A DNA stretch of 64,000 nt from a bacterium (GTDB lineage Bacteria > Elusimicrobiota > Elusimicrobia > Elusimicrobiales > UBA9959), in the NCBI GenBank assembly GCA_021811185.1, contig JAJZPL010000009.1:36481-100480 (forward strand), in the 5' to 3' direction. The notes below the pieces were generated by a model, which saw only the letters and a list, made by a program, of their open reading frames with translations, searched no databases and was not told the DNA's origin. Within the stretch, counting starts at the first letter, position 1. The number at the start of each line of letters is the position of its first letter. The position numbers and the translations under genes are program-made. Of the stretch, positions 37,509 through 46,891 are shown piece by piece.

Positions 37509-37570
37509 AAGGATGCTTACCGACCTCGGGGAAATGAGGTCGATCCGCGCTTGCTCCGAACAAAAAGAAA

Positions 37571-37644
37571 GGGTCCGCGAGAAACCCGTTTTATAAGGGC
37601 CGCGGACCCATCCATAGTATAGCAGGCGTATTCCCGTTGTCAAG
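37571..37644. repeat. dispersed hairpin repeat, copy 1
   Basis: GGGTCCGCG...CGCGGACCC stem plus conserved 3' tail ATAGTATAGCAG; aligns with 40038-40110. Confidence 0.8.
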
Positions 37645-37659
37645 GGGGGTAGCCCGGCG

Positions 37660-38520
37660 TTAATCCCCGCCCATGTGGCGCCAGGTCTGGTTCTGCCAGA
37701 CCGACTCGCCGAAGATGCGTTCCTGGTCCATGGCGGCCGCCTGGGCCGCCGCGGTCTCGGCCAGTTCCGGGGCCAGGACTATGGAGATCTCTATCGTCTG
37801 GTTGTCCTCGCTGATATCGCCCTTGAACCTGATGGGGACGCGCACCCCCACCCCGGTGCCCGAAGCCCCGCCGGGAGAACTGCCCTCGAAATGCCGGCCG
37901 TTCAGCGTGGCGGTACCGTAAACCGCGCCGGAAAAATCCCAGCAGCGCATCCTTATCACCAGTTGGCTGCCCTTCACGGCGAACTCGTAGCGCCAGCAGT
38001 CCATACCGTTCCCCCACGAACCTCTGAAGTCAGGCTTAGGCCCGGCCGGCGCGGGGGCGGGCGGCGGGGCCGCCTCGACTGCTTTTTTCGCGGCGCGCCC
38101 GGGAACATTAGCGAGGTCGTAAAAGCGCATGGCCTCCGCGGCTTCCTCGAAGCGCTTGGCGGACTCCAGGGCTTTACCCCTGTTGTAATAGCATTGCCCC
38201 CACCACGGGGCCAGTTCCAGCGCCTTCTCGTAAATTTTCGCCACCTTGTCGAAATCGTCGTCGTTCACGGCGTCGAGCTGCGCGGCCATCGCCCGGATAT
38301 AGAATTTCTTGGCCTCTACCGGGATGGGCGGCTTGCCGCGCATGGCGCGCACGTAGCGCAGCAGTTTTTCCCTGGCGGCGGCGTCCTCCGGGTTTTCCCT
38401 AACGTCGGACAGCAGCCGCAGGAAGACCTGCTGCTCCCCCGCGGGCGGCGGCGCCGCGCAGAGCGCCGCAGGCCGCAGCGCGGGCAGCGCCAGGAATACC
38501 GCGAAAATAATTTTACGCAT
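37660..38520 (-). CDS. secreted TPR-like hypothetical protein
   Basis: Signal peptide; KIYEKALELAPWWGQCYYNRGKALESAKRFEEAAEAM TPR unit. Confidence 0.65.
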   Translation of the reverse strand: MRKIIFAVFLALPALRPAALCAAPPPAGEQQVFLRLLSDVRENPEDAAAREKLLRYVRAMRGKPPIPVEAKKFYIRAMAAQLDAVNDDDFDKVAKIYEKALELAPWWGQCYYNRGKALESAKRFEEAAEAMRFYDLANVPGRAAKKAVEAAPPPAPAPAGPKPDFRGSWGNGMDCWRYEFAVKGSQLVIRMRCWDFSGAVYGTATLNGRHFEGSSPGGASGTGVGVRVPIRFKGDISEDNQTIEISIVLAPELAETAAAQAAAMDQERIFGESVWQNQTWRHMGGD

Positions 38521-38753
38521 AAACCCCGTGAAACAACCGGCTGCCGGCGGCAGCTCCGCCGGCGCGAAGTACGCCGGGACCGGCTTATATTTACAGGCTT
38601 TCCCCTATCCCAAGGACTGTTTAACATTTACTTCCGGAACCTGTCAAGAAGACCTTTCCCTGACGCGGAACTGGAGGTGGGGAGGGCATAAAAGATATAA
38701 TAAGACCATACCCCGATCCGGCATACGGCCCGGCACCACACAACAAGGAACAC

Positions 38754-39956
38754 ATGAACAGCAACAACCAACCCCAGGAAGACCAGAACGAAGAAAATTT
38801 TGCGGAGATGTTCGAGCAGGCCTACAAAGAACCCTCCAGGATGGAACCCGGCCAGAAAGTAGAAGCCCCCATAATAAAGCTTACCCCCGAATGGGCCCTC
38901 ATAGAAGTGGGCGGCAAGGGCGAAGGCTACGTGGCCATCAGCGAACTTAAAGATTCAGCCGGCAACCTGATCGTCAAGGAAGGCGACCGGATCCGCGCGT
39001 GGTTCCTGCACACCGAAGAAGGCGAAATGCGCTTCACCACCAAGATCGGCACCGGCCCGGCCGCCATGGCCCAGCTCGGAGACGCTTTCAGGAGCCACAT
39101 CCCGCTGGCGGGCACCGTTTCCCGCGAGATGAAGGGCGGCTTCGAGATCACCATCAACGGCGGACTGCGGGCTTTCTGCCCCTTCTCGCAGATGGGCATC
39201 CGCCGCGAAGAGGACAAGGCCGCTTACATTGGAAAGGAATTCGCTTTCAACATCATCGAGATGGACCGCCGCAATATCGTGCTGTCCCGCCGCGAGATGG
39301 TGGAGAAGGAAAGGCAGGAAAAAGCCGCCGCCCTCAAAGAGACCCTGCACGAGGGAGACAAGGTGCACGGCACCGTAACCTCCATCCAGAAATTCGGCGC
39401 GTTCATCGACATCGGCGGCGTGGAAGGCCTGCTGCCGGTTTCCGAGATAGCCTGGAGCCGCACCGAGAACGTCAGCGACGTGCTCAAGTCCGGCCAGCAG
39501 GTGGACGTTATCGTCAAGAAACTGGACTGGGACAACCAGCGCATCTCTTTCAGCCTCAAGGACACCCTGCAGGACCCGTGGGAAACCGCCGACGCCAACT
39601 GGCCCTCCGGCACCTACCACACCGGCACTGTGACCCGCCTGGCCCCGTTCGGCGCGTTCATCTCCCTCGGCGAGGGCGTGGAAGGGCTGCTGCACGTCTC
39701 ACGCCTCGGCGGAGACCGCCGCGTCAACCATCCCGAAGACGTGCTGAAGGTCGGCCAGACCATCGAAGTGCGCATCGAATCGGTGGACAGCAGGAACCGC
39801 CGCATCTCCCTGATCCCGGCCGAAGTCAGCCGCGAGCAGGACGAGACCAACGCCACGCTGTCCAAGTACCAGGGCCAGGCCGAAACCGAAGCCCCCATGA
39901 TGGGCTCGATGGGCGAACAGCTCAAGCGCCAGCTGGAGAAGAAAGGCAAGATATAA
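38754..39956 (+). CDS. rpsA: S1 RNA-binding-domain protein (30S ribosomal protein S1-like)
   Basis: Multiple S1 domains (GTVTSIQKFGAFIDIGGVEGLLPVSEI, GTVTRLAPFGAFISLGEGVEGLLHVSRL). Confidence 0.88.
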   Translation: MNSNNQPQEDQNEENFAEMFEQAYKEPSRMEPGQKVEAPIIKLTPEWALIEVGGKGEGYVAISELKDSAGNLIVKEGDRIRAWFLHTEEGEMRFTTKIGTGPAAMAQLGDAFRSHIPLAGTVSREMKGGFEITINGGLRAFCPFSQMGIRREEDKAAYIGKEFAFNIIEMDRRNIVLSRREMVEKERQEKAAALKETLHEGDKVHGTVTSIQKFGAFIDIGGVEGLLPVSEIAWSRTENVSDVLKSGQQVDVIVKKLDWDNQRISFSLKDTLQDPWETADANWPSGTYHTGTVTRLAPFGAFISLGEGVEGLLHVSRLGGDRRVNHPEDVLKVGQTIEVRIESVDSRNRRISLIPAEVSREQDETNATLSKYQGQAETEAPMMGSMGEQLKRQLEKKGKI

Positions 39957-39977
39957 GCCGGGGTTAAACCCGGCCTA

Positions 39978-40023
39978 AAGAAGAGGCTCAGCCCCGGAAA
40001 CGCGGCTGAGCCTCTCTTCTTTT
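39978..40023. terminator. intrinsic terminator
   Basis: aaagaagaggctcagcc...ggctgagcctctcttcttt. Confidence 0.75.
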
Positions 40024-40037
40024 ACCCCTAAAAGGAA

Positions 40038-40110
40038 GAGTCCGCGAATACCCGTTTGATAAGGGCCGCGGACTCATTGATAGTATAGCAGACGGATTTT
40101 AACTGTCAAG
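40038..40110. repeat. dispersed hairpin repeat, copy 2
   Basis: GAGTCCGCG...CGCGGACTC stem; tail ATAGTATAGCAG...TGTCAAG shared with copy 1. Confidence 0.8.
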
Positions 40111-40123
40111 ACCCAAAAAAGGA

Positions 40124-40936
40124 CTAGATTTCCCCTGCCTGCCCCTCGTTAATATTGAAATACACCGCCTTCGGGTTATGGAAGACTATGGCGGACACCG
40201 AAGCCTCCGGGTCCATCATGAAACCGTCGGTCAACTTAATGCCGGTATCAGGTTCGGGCCGCAGCAGGTCGAACAGCAGCTTCTGGTTGGCCAGGTCCGG
40301 GGCCACCGGGTAACCGAAAGAATACCGTTTGCCGCGGTACTTGCTCCGGAGCAGCGGCTTAACGGGTTCCTCTTCGGCTATGCCCCAGGCCTTGCGGACC
40401 TGGTAATGGACCACGTCGGCGAAGGCCTCGGCGAGCGTCAGGGCCAGCGCCTCCGCCAGGTAGGAGCGCACATAATTCCCCGCCTCGCGCTCCCTGCGGG
40501 AGAACTCCGGCACTCCCTCGCCGCAGGTTACCGCGAAAAGGGCCGCGTAATCCCGCCGGCCGCCGACAGGCTCCGCGAAGTCCGCCAGGCACAGCCCCTC
40601 CCCGCCTTTCTGCCGCGGGAAAGCGAAGGCAGCCAGCTTAGCTCCGCCGTTGCCGTAAAAGAACAGTTCGTCGCCCGAACCGTTTACCGGGAAGAATCGG
40701 TAAACGCCGCGCGGCTTAAAAATCTTTTTTTCAATTATCTCCGCCTTAAGCGCGCCGACGAGCTTCGCGGTTTCCCGCACCTTCGCTTCGTCGGTCTTCT
40801 TCAGCTTCAGGAAACGCAGGTTGAACAAACCTTCGTCCATGTTTTCAAACAATTCAGCAAGCGCCGGCTCCACGAAGTGCCGCTCCAGATCCCCCGGAAC
40901 GGGAATATCGTCGGGGCGGTATTTCCCTTCGGTCAC
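40124..40936 (-). CDS. methionine synthase activation-domain protein (split MetH reactivation domain)
   Basis: RGKRYSFGYPVAPDLANQ, MMDPEASVSAIVFHNPKAVYF. Confidence 0.82.
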   Translation of the reverse strand: MTEGKYRPDDIPVPGDLERHFVEPALAELFENMDEGLFNLRFLKLKKTDEAKVRETAKLVGALKAEIIEKKIFKPRGVYRFFPVNGSGDELFFYGNGGAKLAAFAFPRQKGGEGLCLADFAEPVGGRRDYAALFAVTCGEGVPEFSRREREAGNYVRSYLAEALALTLAEAFADVVHYQVRKAWGIAEEEPVKPLLRSKYRGKRYSFGYPVAPDLANQKLLFDLLRPEPDTGIKLTDGFMMDPEASVSAIVFHNPKAVYFNINEGQAGEI

Positions 40937-43452
40937 TTCCCGACCCCCAGGTTAAGCGCGTAATTCAGGCCTTCCATGGCGTCCTTGGCGTAGAAAACCT
41001 GGCCGGGGTAGACCGGTACGATGTTGTTGGCGGTGAACTTTTCGGTAAGGGCGGCGCCGCCCACCAGCAGCGGGGCCTTGATCCCGGCGGCGGCCAGCTC
41101 CCGCGCGGTAATGGTCATCTGCTCGCAGGAGCGCACCAGCAGGCCGGACAGGCCGATGAGGTCGGGGCGGGATTTTACGGCGGCGGCCACTACGTCCTCG
41201 GGCGCCACCTTCACGCCCAGGTCTTCCACCTCGTAACCGTTGCTCTCGAAAATTATGCCCACCAGGTTCTTGCCGATATCGTGCACGTCGCCCTTCACCG
41301 TGGCCAGCAGCAGCTTGCCGCGCTTGGGGGCCTTCTGCGCCTTCAGCGCGGGCTCCAGCGCGGTCACCGCGGCCTTGGCGGCCTCGGCGCTCTGCAGCAC
41401 CTCGGTCACGATCAGGTCCCCGGCGGAGAAGCATTTGCCCACCTCGGCCATGGCCTGCATGATGGGCCCGTTCACGATGTCCAGCGGCGAAGTGTCGACG
41501 AGCAGGGCTGCCACGGCCTCGGCTATGCCGGCGCGGGTGCCGTTCAGCACGGCGAGGCGCAGCTTCTCGGCCGGCGGGGCGTCTTGCGCCGCCGGGACAG
41601 CCGCGCCCTTCTTGGCGTCGCGGTAGCGGGCCGCAAAGGCCTGCGCCGCGTCCGGCTTCCGGGCGAAGATCAGGTCGTCGGCCAGCGCTTTTTCCTCGTC
41701 GGAGATGGCGGCGTAGCGTTTGAGCTTCTCGATGTTCACTATGGCGATATCCAGCCCGGCTTTGACGGCGTGGTGCAGGAACACGGAATTGAGCACCTCC
41801 CGGGAAGCTGGCGGCAGGCCGAAAGAGACGTTGCTCACGCCCAGGATGGTCTTAACTCCGGGAAACTCTTTCTTTATGGTCGCGATAGCCTTTATGGTCT
41901 CCTCGCCGGTGCGGGCGTGCTCGCCGCCCACCGCTACCGGGAACACCAGCGTGTCGAATACGATATCCTCGGCCTTAAGGCCGCACTCCTTGGTGAGGAA
42001 AGCGTAGGCGCGGCGCGCTATGGCCACCTTGCGCTCCGCGTCCAGCGGCAGGCCGTGGGCCTTATCCTCGTCGATACAGCCGAACACCAGCTTGGCGCCG
42101 TAGGTTTTCACCAGCTCGGCGGCGGCGCGCGGCTTTTCGGGCCCGAACTCGAAATTTACGGAATTGAGGAGCGCCTTGCCCGGCGCGGTCTTAAGCGCCT
42201 CTTCCATCACGGCCAGGTCGGTGGTGTCGGTCATCAGCGGCAGGCGCACGGACTTGGTCAGGCGGGGCAGAAAGGTCTTAACGTCTTCCAGCTCGTTCCT
42301 TTCGGGGTTGGCCAGGCACACGTCCAGCACGTGAGCGCCGGCGGCCGCCTGGGCCTTGCCCAGCGCCAGCGCGCCGTCCCAGTCGCCGGCGGCCACCATG
42401 TCGCGGAACTTCCTGGAGCCTATGGAATTGTTGCGCTCGCCGGCCATCACCGGGGGCTCTATCTCGTCATAGAACAGGGCCTCCACGCCGGAGACCACCC
42501 AGGGGGCGGCGGCGGAGAGCGCGCGGGGCTTTACGCCCTTAACGGCTTCGGCCAGGGCCTTTATGTGCGCCGGGTTGGTGCCGCAGCAGCCTCCCGCCAG
42601 GTTCAGCAGGCCGCCCTTCACGAAGCTCCCCATCACGGAGGCGAATTTTTCCGGGGTTTCCAGGTAACGGCCGTTCTCGTCGGGCATGCCCGCGTTGGGC
42701 ATGGCGAAAACGGGGAACTGGGCGCGGGCGGACAGGCGCTCCAGGCGCAGGCGCAGGCCCTCGGGACCGGTGGAGCAGTTGAAACCTATGGCGGCCAGCG
42801 GGAAGTGTTCCACGGCGGCGTAGAAGGCTTCGGCGTCGTGGCCGGAGAGCATCTTGTTGCTGGCGTCCATGGTGGCGGAGACAACCACGGGGACCTCGAG
42901 GCCGGTCTTTTTGAAGGCTTGGCGCACGGCGGCGAGGCCGGCCTTGAGGTTCAGGATATCGTGCGCGGTCTCCAGCAGCAGGATGTCGGCGCCGCCGTCG
43001 AGCAGCGCGGTGAGCTGCTCGAGGTAGATGGCGCGGAGGTCGTCGAACGAGAGGCCGCCGGTGACGAAGAGGGCCTTGTTGGTGGGGCCTACGGAACCGG
43101 CTACGTATCTTTTATGGCCGGAGGCGGAATATTTGTCGGCGGCGGCGCGGGCGAGCTTTACCGAGGCGAGGTTGAATTCGCGGACGCGGGCGGCGAGGCC
43201 GTACTCGGCGAGGACGGCGGCGTTGGCGCCGAAGGTGTTGGTCTCCACGAAGTCGGCGCCGGCGGCGAGGTAGTCTTCGTGGACTTTCTGGATTATCTCC
43301 GGTTTTGCTACGGAGAGGATCTCGTTGAGGCCTTCGTGGCCGGCGTAGTCGGCTTCTTTGAGGCCGAAGGTCTGGAGGTAGGTACCCATGGCGCCGTCGA
43401 AGACGGGGATGCGCTCCGCCAGCAGTTTTTTCATTTCATTGTTCGAGATCAT
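40933..43452 (-). CDS. metH: cobalamin-dependent methionine synthase lacking the activation domain
   Basis: Hcy-methyltransferase (GGCCGTNPAHI), pterin-binding and B12 domains (TVKGDVHDIGKNLVGIIFESNGYEVEDLG). Confidence 0.93.
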   Translation of the reverse strand: MISNNEMKKLLAERIPVFDGAMGTYLQTFGLKEADYAGHEGLNEILSVAKPEIIQKVHEDYLAAGADFVETNTFGANAAVLAEYGLAARVREFNLASVKLARAAADKYSASGHKRYVAGSVGPTNKALFVTGGLSFDDLRAIYLEQLTALLDGGADILLLETAHDILNLKAGLAAVRQAFKKTGLEVPVVVSATMDASNKMLSGHDAEAFYAAVEHFPLAAIGFNCSTGPEGLRLRLERLSARAQFPVFAMPNAGMPDENGRYLETPEKFASVMGSFVKGGLLNLAGGCCGTNPAHIKALAEAVKGVKPRALSAAAPWVVSGVEALFYDEIEPPVMAGERNNSIGSRKFRDMVAAGDWDGALALGKAQAAAGAHVLDVCLANPERNELEDVKTFLPRLTKSVRLPLMTDTTDLAVMEEALKTAPGKALLNSVNFEFGPEKPRAAAELVKTYGAKLVFGCIDEDKAHGLPLDAERKVAIARRAYAFLTKECGLKAEDIVFDTLVFPVAVGGEHARTGEETIKAIATIKKEFPGVKTILGVSNVSFGLPPASREVLNSVFLHHAVKAGLDIAIVNIEKLKRYAAISDEEKALADDLIFARKPDAAQAFAARYRDAKKGAAVPAAQDAPPAEKLRLAVLNGTRAGIAEAVAALLVDTSPLDIVNGPIMQAMAEVGKCFSAGDLIVTEVLQSAEAAKAAVTALEPALKAQKAPKRGKLLLATVKGDVHDIGKNLVGIIFESNGYEVEDLGVKVAPEDVVAAAVKSRPDLIGLSGLLVRSCEQMTITARELAAAGIKAPLLVGGAALTEKFTANNIVPVYPGQVFYAKDAMEGLNYALNLGVGK

Positions 43453-43493
43453 AATTTTTCCTAATCCAAGTTTAATAAACCGCAAGATGCCCA

Positions 43494-43633
43494 GTCGGGG
43501 CGGGCAGGGGGACCGGAACGCAAAACGCGTTCGGCCACACCGTGGCCTCACTCCACATTCGGCTCCGGCGCTTACGCAAGCCGGAGCCTCACGAGGGTTT
43601 TGCTAACCCGGTCCCCCTGTCCGCCCCTCCGAC
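43494..43633. other. multi-branched structured element between tatD and metH
   Basis: 20-bp closing stem 43497-43516/43608-43627 (one G.T) enclosing three perfect hairpins. Confidence 0.65.
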
Positions 43634-43711
43634 CGAGCTCTCCGTAAAATCTTCTATTACCGGCTCTTCATCCCCTTCCCTCATTTCACTGAAAAAAACC
43701 GGCCGGCCGCG

Positions 43712-44512
43712 CTAGAAGTTACCGAAGAGTTCCATGGCGTTGGCGGTGGTTGTTTCGGCCAGGGCGGTGTTGCCGAGGCCTAGGTGGGTGGCGACCATGG
43801 CGGCTATTTCGGGGATATAAGAGGGATCGTTGCGTTTGCCGCGGGCGGACTGGGGCGGCAGGTACGGGCAGTCGGTTTCAAGCACGAGGTTGGCGGCGCC
43901 GGCTTTTTTAATGGTGTCGCGGAGGTCGTGGTTGTTCTTGTAGGTGAAGGTGCCGTTGACGCCCAGGGCGAGGCCCATGCCGAGGGCGGTTTTTGCGTCG
44001 ACCCAGCTGCCGGAGAAGCAGTGGAGCACGCCGCGGAATTTCCCGGCGGGGCTGTAGGTCCATTTATTTTTTAAAACTTCAAGCAGCTCGGCGTAGGCGT
44101 TCTGGCCCTCTTTGCCGTTCCTGGCGTGGTAGACGGCTGGCTTGCCGTATTTGGCGCAGAGCGGGAGCTGTTCGGCCAGCAGGGCCAGCTGTTCTTCCCG
44201 GCGGGCGGGCTCCCACCAGTAATCCAGGCCTATTTCGCCCAGCGCGACGGCGCAAGGCTTAGCCAGGTACTTCTCAAGTTCCGGCAGGCAGCCCGGTTTA
44301 AGGTCTTTGATATATTCCGGGTGCACGCCGAAGGCGCAGCGCAGGGTCTCCGGGCGGGCGGCGCAGAAGGCTTCCCCCGCGGCCCACTCGGAAGGGGCGC
44401 AGGCTATCTCCACGACCTTGGTCACACCGGACTTCAGGACGCGGTCCATCACGGCGTCCCGGTCCTGGTCGAAGGCTTTGTCGTTAAGATGGGCGTGGGT
44501 TTCGGTGAACAT
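43712..44512 (-). CDS. tatD: TatD-family hydrolase
   Basis: FTETHAHLNDKAFDQDRD, ALGEIGLDYWW, LETDCPYLPP. Confidence 0.92.
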   Translation of the reverse strand: MFTETHAHLNDKAFDQDRDAVMDRVLKSGVTKVVEIACAPSEWAAGEAFCAARPETLRCAFGVHPEYIKDLKPGCLPELEKYLAKPCAVALGEIGLDYWWEPARREEQLALLAEQLPLCAKYGKPAVYHARNGKEGQNAYAELLEVLKNKWTYSPAGKFRGVLHCFSGSWVDAKTALGMGLALGVNGTFTYKNNHDLRDTIKKAGAANLVLETDCPYLPPQSARGKRNDPSYIPEIAAMVATHLGLGNTALAETTTANAMELFGNF

Positions 44513-45636
44513 TACTTCTTCTTGTTGGCCGCGGCCCAGGTGAGGTAGGAGCGCATGAAAGGGTCCAGGTCGCCGTCCATCACGGTGTCGATCTGCGAGG
44601 TTTCGTAGTCCGTACGCATGTCCTTCACCAGCTGGTACGGCATGAAGACGTAGGAGCGGATCTGGTGGCCCCAGCCTATGTCGCCCTTGGCGTCGTAATG
44701 GCGCTCCATCTCCGAGCGCTTCTTGTCCATTTCTATCTCGTAGAGCCGGGCCTTCAGCATGGCCATCGCGGTCTCGCGGTTCTGGTGCTGGGAGCGTTCT
44801 ATCTGGCAGGCCACCACTATGCCCGACGGGATATGGGTGAGGCGGACGGCCGTTTCCACCTTGTTCACGTTCTGGCCGCCGGCGCCGCCGGAGCGGAAGG
44901 TGTCCAGTTTAATGTCCTTGTCCTCCACCTTTATCTCGATCTGGTCGTTGATGTCGGCCAGCACGTCGATGGAGGCGAAAGAGGTGTGGCGCCGCTTGGC
45001 GGCGTCGAAGGGCGAGATGCGCACCAGGCGGTGCACGCCGATCTCGCTTTTCAGGTAGCCGTAGGCGTAGCGGCCCCGGACAATGGCGGTAACGCCGCGC
45101 ACTCCGGCCTCTTCGCCTTTCAGCATGTCGGTAATGGAGAACGTAAAGCCCTTGCTCTGCGCCCAGCGGGTGTACATCCTAAGCAGCATCTCCGCCCAGT
45201 CGCAGGCCTCGGTGCCGCCCACGCCGGCGTGGATGGTGATGATGGCGTCCAGCTTGTCCATGGGCCCGGCCAGCTTCAGCTCGAAGTCCAGCACGGACAG
45301 CTTTTTCTCCACCGCCCGCAGGCCTTCCATGATGACCGGCAGCTCGGAAAGGTCGCCGGCGTCTTTGGCCAGTTCGAAGTGCACCTTGAAATCCTCTATC
45401 TCGCGGCCCACGGAATCCAGCAGGTCCACGCCTTTCTTCAGGTCGTTGAGCTCCTTCAGGTGGAGCTGGGCTTTCGCCGCGTCGTCCCAGAAATCCCCGG
45501 CCCCCGAGGCGGCTTCCTTCTCGCGCAGAGTGGCGCGCTTGTCCTCTAGGTCGTAAAGCTTGGCCAGCCCGGCGAGAGATTCCTCCAGCGCGGCTATCTT
45601 ATTGGTAATGTCCTTGAGCTCCAGGTTTTCGGCCAT
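44512..45636 (-). CDS. prfB: peptide chain release factor 2
   Basis: [29 protein letters not shown]; single uninterrupted frame. Confidence 0.93.
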   Translation of the reverse strand: MAENLELKDITNKIAALEESLAGLAKLYDLEDKRATLREKEAASGAGDFWDDAAKAQLHLKELNDLKKGVDLLDSVGREIEDFKVHFELAKDAGDLSELPVIMEGLRAVEKKLSVLDFELKLAGPMDKLDAIITIHAGVGGTEACDWAEMLLRMYTRWAQSKGFTFSITDMLKGEEAGVRGVTAIVRGRYAYGYLKSEIGVHRLVRISPFDAAKRRHTSFASIDVLADINDQIEIKVEDKDIKLDTFRSGGAGGQNVNKVETAVRLTHIPSGIVVACQIERSQHQNRETAMAMLKARLYEIEMDKKRSEMERHYDAKGDIGWGHQIRSYVFMPYQLVKDMRTDYETSQIDTVMDGDLDPFMRSYLTWAAANKKK

Positions 45637-45682
45637 AATGATATTTTATTTTATTATGAATCGTATTTTAATAGAATTCTAT

Positions 45683-45940
45683 ATGATGACCGATAAGCTT
45701 GCCGCCGCGCGCGCCAAAATAGACCTGCTGGACAGGCGGATAGCCGCCCTGCTGGCCCGTCGTTTCGCGCTGGCGGTCTCCCTTAAAGGCCTGAAGAAGA
45801 CCGTTACCGACCGCGCCCGCGAAAAACGCGTGCTGGCGAACGCCCGCCGCGCGGTTGGAATGAAGAGCTACGCCGCCGGCGCCGGCGCGGTCTTCTCCGA
45901 AATAATAAAACAATCGAAAAAACTGCAGGTCGCCAAATGA
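45683..45940 (+). CDS. chorismate mutase (AroQ-type)
   Basis: AARAKIDLLDRRIAALLARRFALAVSLKGLKK; first gene of the shikimate operon. Confidence 0.82.
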   Translation: MMTDKLAAARAKIDLLDRRIAALLARRFALAVSLKGLKKTVTDRAREKRVLANARRAVGMKSYAAGAGAVFSEIIKQSKKLQVAK

Positions 45941-46890
45941 TCATACGCCTTGCGAAACACCTCGGACCGCCCGGACGGCGCGCCCTGCTGGCCGCGTTAG
46001 CCGGGCTTTTCCCCCGCGCCCGCTTCAAAGCCGTCTCCGGAGGCCTGGCAGTCTCCGGCCTGCCGGCGGAAAAAGCCGCCGACGCGGCCCCGCGCATGGA
46101 AAACCTTCCCGGCGCGGCGGAAGTTGTTTTTTCGCGGGAGGAACTCTGCCCGCTGGCCTGCCGCAAGGACCGCCCCCTGGCGGGAACGCCGCTCGATTTC
46201 AGAGCCAAGCCCGTTTTCATTGCCGGCCCCTGCGCCGTGGAGGACCTGGACTCCTACCTGGCCTCCGCCGTCGCACTGAAGGCCGCCGGAGCGCACGCGC
46301 TGCGCGCGGCGCTGTTCAAACCCCGCTCCTCGCCTTACGCCTTCCAGGGCATCGGCTGGCCCGGTCTGAAGATCATAGCGCGGGCCGCCAAGATTACCGG
46401 CCTGCCGCTGGTCACCGAAGCCACCGATACCCGGCAGGTAGCGCGGCTGGCGAAAGTATGCGCCGTGCTGCAGATCGGCGCGCGCAACATGCGCAACTAC
46501 GAACTGCTGAAAGAAGCCGGCGCCTCCGGCCGCGCGGTGCTGCTGAAGCGCGCCATGAACGCCACGCTGCGCGACTGGCTGCTCTCCGCCGAATACCTGC
46601 TCAAACACGGCACGAAGAATTTGATCCTATGCGAGCGCGGGGATTCCCGCCCCGCCGGCCTCGACCTTAAAATGCTGCGCGAGGCGAAAAAACTTACCGG
46701 CCTGCCGGTACTGGCCGACCCCAGCCATATTTCCGGCGACAGGCTGGCCGCCGCCGCGCTGGCCAAGGCCGCGCTGCGCGCCGGCGCTGACGGCCTGCTT
46801 ATAGAAGCGAGCTCCTACCCGCTCGCGGCCAGGGTAGACGGCCGGCAGACCCTTACTATCGAGGCCTTCCGGAACCTTACCGGCAAATAA
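45937..46890 (+). CDS. aroF: 3-deoxy-7-phosphoheptulonate synthase
   Basis: VFIAGPCAVEDLDSY, FKPRSSPYAFQGIGWPGLKI, LADPSHISGDR. Confidence 0.92.
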   Translation: MIIRLAKHLGPPGRRALLAALAGLFPRARFKAVSGGLAVSGLPAEKAADAAPRMENLPGAAEVVFSREELCPLACRKDRPLAGTPLDFRAKPVFIAGPCAVEDLDSYLASAVALKAAGAHALRAALFKPRSSPYAFQGIGWPGLKIIARAAKITGLPLVTEATDTRQVARLAKVCAVLQIGARNMRNYELLKEAGASGRAVLLKRAMNATLRDWLLSAEYLLKHGTKNLILCERGDSRPAGLDLKMLREAKKLTGLPVLADPSHISGDRLAAAALAKAALRAGADGLLIEASSYPLAARVDGRQTLTIEAFRNLTGK

Positions 46891-46891
46891 C

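Noticed and set aside
41281-43464. 727-aa plus-strand ORF antisense to metH (likewise 24051-26234, 2113-3225, 3308-4417 and 26195-27256)
   Set aside because: No domain signal; opposite-strand shadows of well-supported genes.
43494-43633. tRNA gene or SAM/cobalamin riboswitch for metH
   Set aside because: Too large for a tRNA, no T-loop GTTCGA or anticodon arm; no recognisable B12 box or SAM aptamer core. Kept only as an unclassified structured element.
45530-45600. Programmed +1 frameshift in prfB
   Set aside because: The frame reads [14 protein letters not shown] without an in-frame UGA; the gene is continuous, as in many bacteria.
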